Source of the DNA: Mycolicibacterium vinylchloridicum
GTDB lineage: Bacteria; Actinomycetota; Actinomycetes; Mycobacteriales; Mycobacteriaceae
Direction of reading: 5' to 3'
DNA: 64,000 bases
NCBI RefSeq assembly: GCF_013404075.1
Contig: NZ_JACBJQ010000019.1
Span: forward strand, 62,001-126,000
The position numbers and the translations under genes were made by a program. Of the stretch, positions 50,967 through 57,850 are shown piece by piece. The number at the start of each line of letters is the position of its first letter. Position 1 is the stretch's first letter. Below the pieces are notes generated by a model. That model had not been told where the DNA came from and did no database searches. It saw only the letters and a list, made by a program, of their open reading frames with translations.

Positions 50967-51700
50967 CGGCGTCGACCGTCCGCATCGGCACGTCGGGATG
51001 GTCTTACGACCACTGGGACTCGGTGCTCTATCGCCCCGGGCTGCCGGTAGCCAAACGGCTGGCCCGCTACGCCGAGGTCTTCGACACCGTCGAACTCAAC
51101 GCCAGCTTCTACCGCTGGCCCAAGGACGCCACCTTCGCAGGCTGGCGCACCCGGTTGCCCGCCGGATTCACCATGACTGTCAAGGCCCACCGTGGCCTCA
51201 GCCACTACCGGCGACTGAACTCGCCCGAAGAGTGGGTCGAGCGCATCGAGCGCTGCCAACGAGCCCTTGGTGACAAGCGGGAAGCGGTTCTGGTGCAACT
51301 GCATCCCGATCTCGAGCGCGACGACGCTCGATTGGAGCACTTCCTCTCCCTGGTGCCGGCCTGGATCAGGGTGGCCCTCGAGATGCGTCACCCGTCCTGG
51401 GATCACCCCGTGGTCTACCAGGTACTCGAAGCGCACCGCGCCGCCTACGTCGTGATGAGCGGGCCCGGGTTGCCCTGCGTACTGCGCGCCACCACGGACT
51501 TCGTCTACGTGCGCATGCACGGCCCCGACACCGCCCCCATCTATGCGGGCGACTACACCGACGACGACCTGCGGTGGTGGGCGGAGCGGATCAGGCAGTG
51601 GCAGGACCAGGACCGGCGGGTGCTGGTCTACTTCAACAACGACGGCCAGGGTCACGCCGTCCGCAACGCGCTGCGGCTGCGTGAACTAGTCGGTGGCTGA
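50963..51700 (+). CDS. DUF72 family protein
   Basis: A 245-residue TIM-barrel-like protein of the YecE/DUF72 family: VRIGTSGWSYDHWD, VELNASFYRWPKDATFAGW, VKAHRGLSHYRRL, LVQLHPDLERD and YVRMHGPDTAPIYAGDY, plus VYFNNDGQGHAVRNAL at the end. Start TTG 50963 overlaps the previous stop (TTGA); no other start precedes the conserved VRIGTSGW. The function of DUF72 is unknown; pairing with a glycosylase-like gene hints at nucleic-acid work (inference). Its 3' end overlaps the convergent SHOCT gene by 15 bp. Confidence 0.88.
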   Translation: MTASTVRIGTSGWSYDHWDSVLYRPGLPVAKRLARYAEVFDTVELNASFYRWPKDATFAGWRTRLPAGFTMTVKAHRGLSHYRRLNSPEEWVERIERCQRALGDKREAVLVQLHPDLERDDARLEHFLSLVPAWIRVALEMRHPSWDHPVVYQVLEAHRAAYVVMSGPGLPCVLRATTDFVYVRMHGPDTAPIYAGDYTDDDLRWWAERIRQWQDQDRRVLVYFNNDGQGHAVRNALRLRELVGG

Positions 51701-52435
51701 GTCCGGATCGAGGATTCTTTTGCGGGCCGTGGCGAATTCGGCATCGGTCAGATCGCCGCGGTCCCGCATGGTCTTCAAGGTGTGCAATCGCTCGGCGACC
51801 TCGGGCTCGAGATCGTCGGGCTGCGGCGCCGCCCGCAGGATCGGCTCGTCCTCGATCAGTTCGATGTGGTCCGGCCGATTCGGGTCGATACGAACCGCCA
51901 CCCGGTCCTCAGACTCGGGAACTTCGCCGAGGAGGAATGTCCCGGTCAGTCGGGCCTCGTAAGACGGTGCGCCATCGGATCGTTCAATGCTCAGCCGCAG
52001 CACACGGCGTCCCGCGTCCTTGTTGACCACGACGTTGAACACCGGCCTGATCACCTCGAGCACGACACCGGTGCCGCGCACCCCGTCGCGCCGCAGCCGG
52101 TCCACCTCTGCGACGCCCCGCAGCAGCCACGCCGTGTAGCCGACGACCACCGCGGTCCACAACACCAGCCACCACAGCGACAGCGGTGCCGTCCAATAGG
52201 CAGCCCAGGGAATCATCGACGAGATGAACCATCCCAGCATCACCGGGCGCGGCGACCGGCGCGAAATCATCAGGAACACAACGAACTGTGCGACATAGCC
52301 GACCAGCCACACCCCCAGCACCCGGCCGGTGGCCGCCGCTGAACCGACGTGCTCCAGCATCTTGGTGCCGATCACGGCAGGCACGATGATCAGCACGTAC
52401 CACAGTGCCGAGAGCTTCGCGATCGTCCGCCACAT
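51686..52435 (-). CDS. membrane protein with C-terminal SHOCT domain
   Basis: A 249-residue protein: four membrane helices in residues 1-110 (IAKLSALWYVLIIVPAVIG through LWWLVLWTAVVVGYTAWLL), a beta-rich soluble part resembling NfeD/DUF3592-type segments (GTGVVLEVIRPVFNVVVNKD), and a C-terminal SHOCT motif LKTMRDRGDLTDAEFATARKRIL split over residues 216-240. SHOCT motifs serve in oligomerisation. ATG 52433-52435 is the likely start; an in-frame GTG 27 nt upstream is possible. It follows the epimerase-fusion gene on the same strand. Confidence 0.82.
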   Translation of the reverse strand: MWRTIAKLSALWYVLIIVPAVIGTKMLEHVGSAAATGRVLGVWLVGYVAQFVVFLMISRRSPRPVMLGWFISSMIPWAAYWTAPLSLWWLVLWTAVVVGYTAWLLRGVAEVDRLRRDGVRGTGVVLEVIRPVFNVVVNKDAGRRVLRLSIERSDGAPSYEARLTGTFLLGEVPESEDRVAVRIDPNRPDHIELIEDEPILRAAPQPDDLEPEVAERLHTLKTMRDRGDLTDAEFATARKRILDPDSATD

Positions 52436-52458
52436 CACCCGGCCACGGTATACCCCGG

Positions 52459-54810
52459 TCACGCCCCCACGACTTCGCAGTCCAGGGCAAGCACCGTGAT
52501 CAGCCCGGCGGAACCGTCGACACGGACCCGCATGCCCGAGCACAGCCTCGCGCTGCCGTCGGTGACACCGGCCACGAACGGCACCCCGATTTCGGCGGCG
52601 GCGCCGGCCACATCCGACAGGGCGGATCCGGTCTCGGTGAGCACTGCGGCGGGCGTCCCGAACAGCGGGACGGATTCGACGTCGGCGGAGGCGATGACAG
52701 CGATGTCGTCGGCCTGCAGGCCTGCGTCGGCTGCCGAATCGAGGACCCGGACGGTGCCCTCCACGATGCCGGGAAACAGCCCCGTCCCCTGCAGCTGGTC
52801 GTCGACCTGTGCGGTGCCGGGCCTGGCCACAGACGTCCATGCAGAGTCGATCACCGTGGGGAGCCTGATGGCCTGCAACCGTTCCCGTTCGGCGATTCGG
52901 CGCTTGATCCGCAGGCGGCTGTCGGCTGGTGGAAAGAGGGCTTCCTCGACGGTCAGGTAGAAGACGTCGCCGGGTGCCGTGAGCTTGTCCTCGGCCACCA
53001 GTCGCCGGCCCAATTCCCGTACCGCAAGCCGAAGTTGGTGGGTGAACCGCATCGTGGTGTCATACGCCAGTGCCCGGCACGCTTGTGCGCCGGTCGGTGT
53101 CGGCTGGTCCTCGTACCGTGACGTACTCGGCACCCGCGCCGCCGCCGCGGTGATCGCGTCGGGCCGGTCGGCAAGCACGCAGGCGGCGAGCTCGACCGCA
53201 CCCGGGCCGCGGTGCCCTACATGGGCCAGGGCGGCATCGAATGCCGTTGCGAGCATCGGCGCCGCGGTACGTGCGGCCGCCACGTCGCCGGCTTCCAGTG
53301 CGGTACGCGCATAGGGATGCGCACGCAACACTCGCGCCAGTGAGTCGATCTCGGCGCGGATACTGACCGTCTCCCCCGCGCCGTCCAGTTGCGCGGGGGC
53401 CGCCTCGGCCAGCAGCAGGGCGAGCGCAGACAACACCCAGCCTTCGTGAACCCTGCTGCGCAACATACGGATTCGCGCACCCAGCTGGGCGTCCCGCAAC
53501 AGCACGAGCTTCTCAACGCCGCGCCGCTCGGTGTCAGCGGCGTCGCGGTAGGCGCGCAGGTGCCGGCCGTACATCCGCGCCGAGGAGGTCAGGCGGTTCG
53601 TCGCGAGGCTGCCCGTGATCGAGGCGAGCAGACCCTGCGCGGCCGGCTCGCCGGATGCGCCGCGCAGACGGTGCGCCAAAACCGCAGCACGACTGGGGAT
53701 TCGGGGCTCAGCAGCCGCGAGGGCCGATGCGCCCAGATAGATCCGATGGCCGAAAACCGCCACCAGCCGGTTTTCCCACTCGCCGCCCACCGCCCCGCGC
53801 AGGTCCAGTAATTGAGACAGTGCCCGCCCGGCGATGCGCAGGCCCGGCAGGTGCAGATCCAACGACATCGGGGTGAGCGGTCCGGCGGCTTGGTGTAGTG
53901 GGCTGGCGACGAACATCGGGAACCGCGGGTCCACGTGGTCGTCGAACTCGCCGTCGGTTCCATCGGATGCGGCGGGTCGCACGCCGGCGCCGACCGCCCG
54001 TGGAACGGCAGAGACCGGCATCGGGATTCGGCCCGGGACTGCGACCGCACCGCCCGGTCCCATCCTGCGACCCTGCAGCCCGCGTACCGTATCGATGACG
54101 GCTTCGCTTGCACCCCAACCGCATTCGAAGTCCCACTGGGTTCGCAGGGGTTCAAGATCTAAAGGCGGGAACAGCCGGCGCCAGCCCGGGACCCCGCGCA
54201 CCTTGGGTCGCGGGTCCGCTCCGCCGAGGATCCGGTGCGCGGATGTCGCTGTGATGGTGTCGGCGGCGGCCAGGTCGACCACGCCGGTGCGGTCGGTGCC
54301 CGCGGCAAGGACCAGAAATCGGATGAGGTCGTCGACGTGTAGCACCCGCAGTGGCTCCGTGGCGTCGGTGTCCAGCAGTGCCGCGACCGACCGGCAGACC
54401 AGGGCATCGGCCTGGCGGCCCAGCGGCGCGGCGATGCGCACCACCAGGTTCGGGGCCCAGCCGGTGCTGACGAGGTCTTCGGCCTGCTGCCAGGTGTCCG
54501 GGGCAATCAGGGACAGCGACGGGAAGACGATCCGGGCACCTCCTCGCGCGGCGGCGTCGCAGATCCTGGCCACGTCCGCACACCGGGTCGTGTCGGGCCC
54601 CTCGGCCGGCAGATCGATGACGACGTCGGCGTGCTCGGCCAGCCGGTACAGGGCCGGGTGGGACAGGGCTGCGCACACAAAGGTGACGCCGGGATCGAGG
54701 TCACGGTGGGGCCGCTCGGCGATGCCGTACACGTCGTGGCCGGCGGCCAGCAAGCTCTGGGCGAGGGCACGACCTAGCTCTCCGGTGACCTCCGTGAGCA
54801 GAATCTGCAT
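52459..54810 (-). CDS. NAD-dependent epimerase-like / PEP-utilising domain fusion protein
   Basis: A 783-residue two-part protein like M. tuberculosis Rv1868. Residues 1-240 form a Rossmann epimerase-like domain (ILLTEVTGELGRALAQSLLA, ADVVIDLPAEGPDTTRC, VLHVDDLIRFLVLAA). A long helical region follows, then from about 690 a PEP-utiliser swivelling domain (GIVEGTVRVLDSAADAGLQ, DDIAVIASADVESVP, GVPFVAG). In the place of the phospho-histidine motif GGxxSHxA it has GSALSDVA, so the His is Asp733. The degenerate glycine motif also weakens the dinucleotide-binding call. It is probably regulatory or structural. ATG 54808-54810 is used; the frame upstream is open but runs under the thiolase gene. Confidence 0.85.
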   Translation of the reverse strand: MQILLTEVTGELGRALAQSLLAAGHDVYGIAERPHRDLDPGVTFVCAALSHPALYRLAEHADVVIDLPAEGPDTTRCADVARICDAAARGGARIVFPSLSLIAPDTWQQAEDLVSTGWAPNLVVRIAAPLGRQADALVCRSVAALLDTDATEPLRVLHVDDLIRFLVLAAGTDRTGVVDLAAADTITATSAHRILGGADPRPKVRGVPGWRRLFPPLDLEPLRTQWDFECGWGASEAVIDTVRGLQGRRMGPGGAVAVPGRIPMPVSAVPRAVGAGVRPAASDGTDGEFDDHVDPRFPMFVASPLHQAAGPLTPMSLDLHLPGLRIAGRALSQLLDLRGAVGGEWENRLVAVFGHRIYLGASALAAAEPRIPSRAAVLAHRLRGASGEPAAQGLLASITGSLATNRLTSSARMYGRHLRAYRDAADTERRGVEKLVLLRDAQLGARIRMLRSRVHEGWVLSALALLLAEAAPAQLDGAGETVSIRAEIDSLARVLRAHPYARTALEAGDVAAARTAAPMLATAFDAALAHVGHRGPGAVELAACVLADRPDAITAAAARVPSTSRYEDQPTPTGAQACRALAYDTTMRFTHQLRLAVRELGRRLVAEDKLTAPGDVFYLTVEEALFPPADSRLRIKRRIAERERLQAIRLPTVIDSAWTSVARPGTAQVDDQLQGTGLFPGIVEGTVRVLDSAADAGLQADDIAVIASADVESVPLFGTPAAVLTETGSALSDVAGAAAEIGVPFVAGVTDGSARLCSGMRVRVDGSAGLITVLALDCEVVGA

Positions 54811-54879
54811 GCCAGGCCCTACTTCCCCCGTCCTGCTCCGACGAGAATAGGCAGGTCCGGGCGAAAATATCGACCTTTG

Positions 54880-54960
54880 GGCGGCTGCCCAAACAACATC
54901 CGGGGTGGCGGCTGCCCAAACGACATCCGGGGTGGCGGCTGCCCAAACAACATCCGGGGT
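54880..54960. repeat. 27-bp tandem repeat, three copies
   Basis: Units at 54880-54906, 54907-54933 and 54934-54960, each beginning GGCGGCTGCCCAAAC and ending CATCCGGGGT. The middle unit differs by one base (CGACAT for CAACAT). It lies in the 155-bp gap between the thiolase stop (54966) and the epimerase-fusion start (54810), so it is transcribed as an intercistronic leader if the genes form an operon. Confidence 0.97.
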
Positions 54961-54965
54961 ATGCC

Positions 54966-56429
54966 TCAGGACAGGGTGGCCCGGCCGTCGGCGTGCACCC
55001 GCACCTTGGCGCCCGCGATGTCCTCGGCCACAGTGACCGCGGCAGCGTCGGGATCCGCGATGAGGGCCATGGCCCGGGCATCGTCGCTGGTGCGCACTGT
55101 CAGGTACGCCTTCTCCGGTCGCCCGTCGCGGTCGTACGGCGTGGTCCAGGACTCCACCGTGCCCTCGCCGTCGAATTCGACGACCGCGGGGCGGGTGGGC
55201 TCGCGGTCGACCTCCGCCTGGACGTCTTCCCAGCGGAACGGGGTCGGCGGTGGCGTGGCGCTGTAGACGCCGAAGCTGTGTTTGGTGAGGTAGCCGCCGT
55301 TGGCGGTGATCAGGCCGCGGGCGGCCGGATTGGCGCGCAACAACCCGGCCATGGTGGCGATCGAGTGCATGACGTAGTTGTTCCACGGCCCGCCGGCGAA
55401 GGTGAGCCCACCGGTCACCGTCAACCGCCGCTGCGGGTCGTCGGTGGGCAGCCCCAGCTCGTTGGCCGCCACCTGCACCGCCGATGGGAAGCACGAGTAG
55501 ATGTCGACGTGGTCGAGATCGTCGATCCCGACGCCGGCCAGTTCCAGGGCGCGGCGCCCGCCGATCCGGATCGCCGGCGAGCGGTGCAGTTCGTAGCGTT
55601 CGGACACCGCGTAGGTGTCGTGGGCGTCGGTGCCCGCATACGGAAACACCCACTGATCGCGCGGGATCTGCAGGTAGGTCGCCTTCTCGGCCGAGCACAG
55701 GATGACCACCGCGGCCTGATTGACCATGTTGTTCGAATTCATCAGCTTGGGATAGGGCCAGCTGATCATGCGGTTGTCCGGGCCGGCCAGCCCGACCTGT
55801 TCGGCGGTGCGCGCGTCCCGGCTCCATGCGTTCGGATTGGCCGCCGCCACCTCGCTGAACCCTGCCCACAGTGCGGAGATCCGGCGCTGGTGCGCCTCGA
55901 CGGACTCCCCGTTGGCGATCCGCAACGCCTGCTCGAACAGCGGGTAGACGAACGAGGGCCGGTCGAGCCCGATGCGGTCTTCGGCCGGACCCGACATGGG
56001 TACGTCCTCGCCGCCGGGCGGCACCGCTACGGAATCGTCCTGGCGGGTCCAATCCGGTTTGATTCCCTTGGCGCGCAACCGCATCCGGGTACGCCAGGTC
56101 TCCCCGCCGGCGAGCAGAACGACCTCCGCACGGCCGTTCTGGATGTCCAGGCAGGCCTGGTTCACCAGCGACTGCGGCGTATTGCCGCCGACTCCGGTGT
56201 ATCGAGTCGCAGCTTCCGGCGCACCGAGTCGCTGGCCCAGCAGCAGGCCGGGATCGCGGTAGCGCCACGAGAGCAGGTTGACCACGCGGATCGCGTCGAC
56301 TGCCTGCAGCACCCGCGGGTCGGCAGCCTCACGCGCGGCCGCGGCCATCAGGTCGACGGGCTCGATGTCGGCGTCGTCGTGCTGGTTGACCTGTCCGGCC
56401 GCGACGAGTACCGGCGTCCGCGGATCCAT
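54966..56429 (-). CDS. thiolase-like acetyl-CoA acetyltransferase family protein
   Basis: A 487-residue thiolase-fold protein like Rv1867: RTPVLVAAGQVNQH, GGNTPQSLVNQACLDIQNGR with a Cys near 94 in the nucleophile position, VVLLAGGE, and in the second half DHVDIYSCFPSAVQVAANELG, GGLTFAGGPWNNYVMHSIATM and ITANGGYLTKHSFGVYS. The usual C-terminal CxGGG is replaced by ANGGYL, so it differs from canonical degradative thiolases. It may act in acyl-CoA or steroid/lipid metabolism. A C-terminal extension of about 80 residues forms a DUF35/OB-like strand set. Divergent from the hydrolase gene across an inverted repeat. Confidence 0.87.
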   Translation of the reverse strand: MDPRTPVLVAAGQVNQHDDADIEPVDLMAAAAREAADPRVLQAVDAIRVVNLLSWRYRDPGLLLGQRLGAPEAATRYTGVGGNTPQSLVNQACLDIQNGRAEVVLLAGGETWRTRMRLRAKGIKPDWTRQDDSVAVPPGGEDVPMSGPAEDRIGLDRPSFVYPLFEQALRIANGESVEAHQRRISALWAGFSEVAAANPNAWSRDARTAEQVGLAGPDNRMISWPYPKLMNSNNMVNQAAVVILCSAEKATYLQIPRDQWVFPYAGTDAHDTYAVSERYELHRSPAIRIGGRRALELAGVGIDDLDHVDIYSCFPSAVQVAANELGLPTDDPQRRLTVTGGLTFAGGPWNNYVMHSIATMAGLLRANPAARGLITANGGYLTKHSFGVYSATPPPTPFRWEDVQAEVDREPTRPAVVEFDGEGTVESWTTPYDRDGRPEKAYLTVRTSDDARAMALIADPDAAAVTVAEDIAGAKVRVHADGRATLS

Positions 56430-56459
56430 GGACGGCCCCTTTCGAAAGTCATGGCGCTA

Positions 56460-56475
56460 TTTGACGGATGTCAAA
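56460..56475. promoter_or_regulatory. inverted repeat between divergent thiolase and hydrolase genes
   Basis: TTTGACGGATGTCAAA has perfect 6-bp arms (TTTGAC, GTCAAA) around a 4-bp centre, in the 74-bp spacer. It also provides a TTGAC(A/G) hexamer on each strand that could serve as -35. A likely operator for a repressor of both genes. Confidence 0.55.
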
Positions 56476-56503
56476 ACCTAGCAGGCCGTGTCAGGATGTC
56501 GCC

Positions 56504-57250
56504 ATGACGGTGGTTCTGGTGCACGGTAATCCGGAGACCGACGCGATCTGGGGCCCGCTGGTCGCCGCACTGGGTCGCGACGATGTGGTGCGGTTGTCCC
56601 CGCCGGGATTCGGGGCGCCGCTTCCCGCGGATTTCCCGATGACCTATCTGGCGTACCGGGATTGGCTGGAAGCCGAGCTCGAACACGTCGAGGGCCCCGT
56701 CGACCTGGTCGGCCACGACTGGGGCGGCGGCCATGTGATCAACCTCGTGATGCACCGCCCGGAACTGGTGCGCAGCTGGGCCAGCGATGTGCTGGGCATC
56801 CTGCATCCCGACTACGTCTGGCATGACATGGCGCAGGTGTGGCAGACCCCGGGTGCCGGCGAAGAACTGGTCGAGGCGATGATCGGCGGCTCGGTCGACG
56901 ACCGGGTCGCCCAGCTCGTGGGGCTCGGGATACCCGACGACGTCGCCGCCGAACTGGCCGTCGCACAGGGTCCGGAGATGGGCCGAGCCATCCTGGCGCT
57001 GTACCGCTCGGCCACCCAACCGGCGATGGCCCAGGCGGGACGGTCGCTCGGCAACGCCGCGGCCCGCCCCGGGCTCTCGCTGCTGGCCACCGAAGACACC
57101 TACGTCGGCAATGATGACCTGCGCCGGGAGGCTGCCGCGCGAGCGGGCGCCCGCACCGAGGTGCTCGACGGTCTCGGGCACTGGTGGATGCTTCAGGATC
57201 CCGAGCGTGCGGCGCAGGTGCTCGCCGATTTCTGGGGCTCGCTGAACTGA
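56504..57250 (+). CDS. alpha/beta hydrolase with Asp nucleophile (epoxide hydrolase/haloalkane dehalogenase-like)
   Basis: A 248-residue hydrolase: oxyanion block VVLVHGNPETDAIW, nucleophile Asp72 in LVGHDWGGGHV and catalytic His in GLGHWWM. Asp rather than Ser in the elbow is typical of epoxide hydrolases and dehalogenases; the helical cap is short. Substrate unknown. ATG 56504 gives the natural start directly before the first strand. Confidence 0.87.
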   Translation: MTVVLVHGNPETDAIWGPLVAALGRDDVVRLSPPGFGAPLPADFPMTYLAYRDWLEAELEHVEGPVDLVGHDWGGGHVINLVMHRPELVRSWASDVLGILHPDYVWHDMAQVWQTPGAGEELVEAMIGGSVDDRVAQLVGLGIPDDVAAELAVAQGPEMGRAILALYRSATQPAMAQAGRSLGNAAARPGLSLLATEDTYVGNDDLRREAAARAGARTEVLDGLGHWWMLQDPERAAQVLADFWGSLN

Positions 57251-57266
57251 ACCGGGGCGGCCCCAG

Positions 57267-57292
57267 GGTTTGTTCGGGGGCTCTGCGGGTAC
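57267..57292 (+). promoter_or_regulatory. SigF-type promoter for the Gly-rich lipoprotein
   Basis: GGTTT (57267-57271), 15 bp, then GGGTAC (57287-57292), matching the mycobacterial SigF consensus GGTTT-N15/17-GGGTAT. Predicted start about 57299, 29 nt before the ATG. Confidence 0.75.
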
Positions 57293-57327
57293 GCGGAGTT
57301 GTCCCCTAACAAGGAAGTGAGGGCCGG

Positions 57328-57786
57328 ATGGGTATCGGTTCGAATATGTTCTCCAGGGCCGCAATGACATTGGTCGGTGGAGCTGCGGTGCTGACGTTGG
57401 CCGTCGGTTGCGGAGGCAGCGGCGATTCCGGTAATTCGTCGACGTCGACCACGACGACGACACCTACCACGACCGAGATGACCACGACCACCAGTCCGAC
57501 CGACACCATGGCTCCCGCTCCCGGCGGCACCGGTACTGCGCCCGGCGGCGTGACGGGCACGGCACCCGGAGTCTCCGGTGGCGCCGGACCGGGTGGTGTC
57601 AGCGGGTCGGCCCCAGGCGTCGAGGGCGGCGCCGGGCCGGGTGGTGTCAGCGGGTCGGCCCCAGGCGTCCAGGGCGGCGCCGGACCCGGCGGTGTCAGCG
57701 GATCGGCCCCAGGTGTCCAGGGCGGCGCCGGACCCGGCGGTGCCGGTGGCTGCGTCAACGGCGTCGGCTGCATCGGCACCGGGTAA
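57328..57786 (+). CDS. Gly/Pro/Ser repeat lipoprotein
   Basis: A 152-residue exported protein. Signal peptide with lipobox LAVGC (Cys28 lipidated), then a Thr-rich stretch (about 39-62), then a 16-residue repeat GGAGPGGVSGSAPGVQ in 3.5 copies (residues 84-139, DNA 57577-57744, 48-bp units) and a short tail with two Cys (GGCVNGVGCIG). No enzyme motif; probably an extended wall-associated protein. A SigF-like promoter lies 36-61 bp upstream, which suggests stationary-phase or stress expression. The repeat may vary in copy number between strains. Confidence 0.82.
   Translation: MGIGSNMFSRAAMTLVGGAAVLTLAVGCGGSGDSGNSSTSTTTTTPTTTEMTTTTSPTDTMAPAPGGTGTAPGGVTGTAPGVSGGAGPGGVSGSAPGVEGGAGPGGVSGSAPGVQGGAGPGGVSGSAPGVQGGAGPGGAGGCVNGVGCIGTG
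57577..57744 (+). repeat. 48-bp in-frame tandem repeat in the lipoprotein gene
   Basis: Full units at 57577-57624, 57625-57672 and 57673-57720 and half a unit to 57744. Differences are mostly third-codon changes (e.g. GTCGAG against GTCCAG), so the peptide repeat GGAGPGGVSGSAPGV is kept. Confidence 0.92.
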
Positions 57787-57800
57787 CTCCGGCTGGGCCT

Positions 57801-57850
57801 GTGGCCACGTGTGACACGCATCCGACCACAGTCGTGTCACACGTGGCCAC
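57801..57850. terminator. bidirectional hairpin terminator
   Basis: GTGGCCACGTGTGACAC (57801-57817) and GTGTCACACGTGGCCAC (57834-57850) form a perfect 17-bp stem with a 16-nt loop. It lies between the lipoprotein (stop 57786) and the convergent aldehyde dehydrogenase (stop 57851). Confidence 0.92.

Noticed and set aside
54880..54960. Possible CRISPR array
   Set aside because: The 27-bp units are directly adjacent with no spacers and there are no cas genes; it is a simple tandem repeat.
54811..56268. In-frame upstream extension of the epimerase-fusion gene to 1269 codons
   Set aside because: The extra part is antisense-frame shadow of the thiolase gene on the same strand (Arg/Ala-rich, no domain), and the 27-bp repeat interrupts it; the natural start is 54810.
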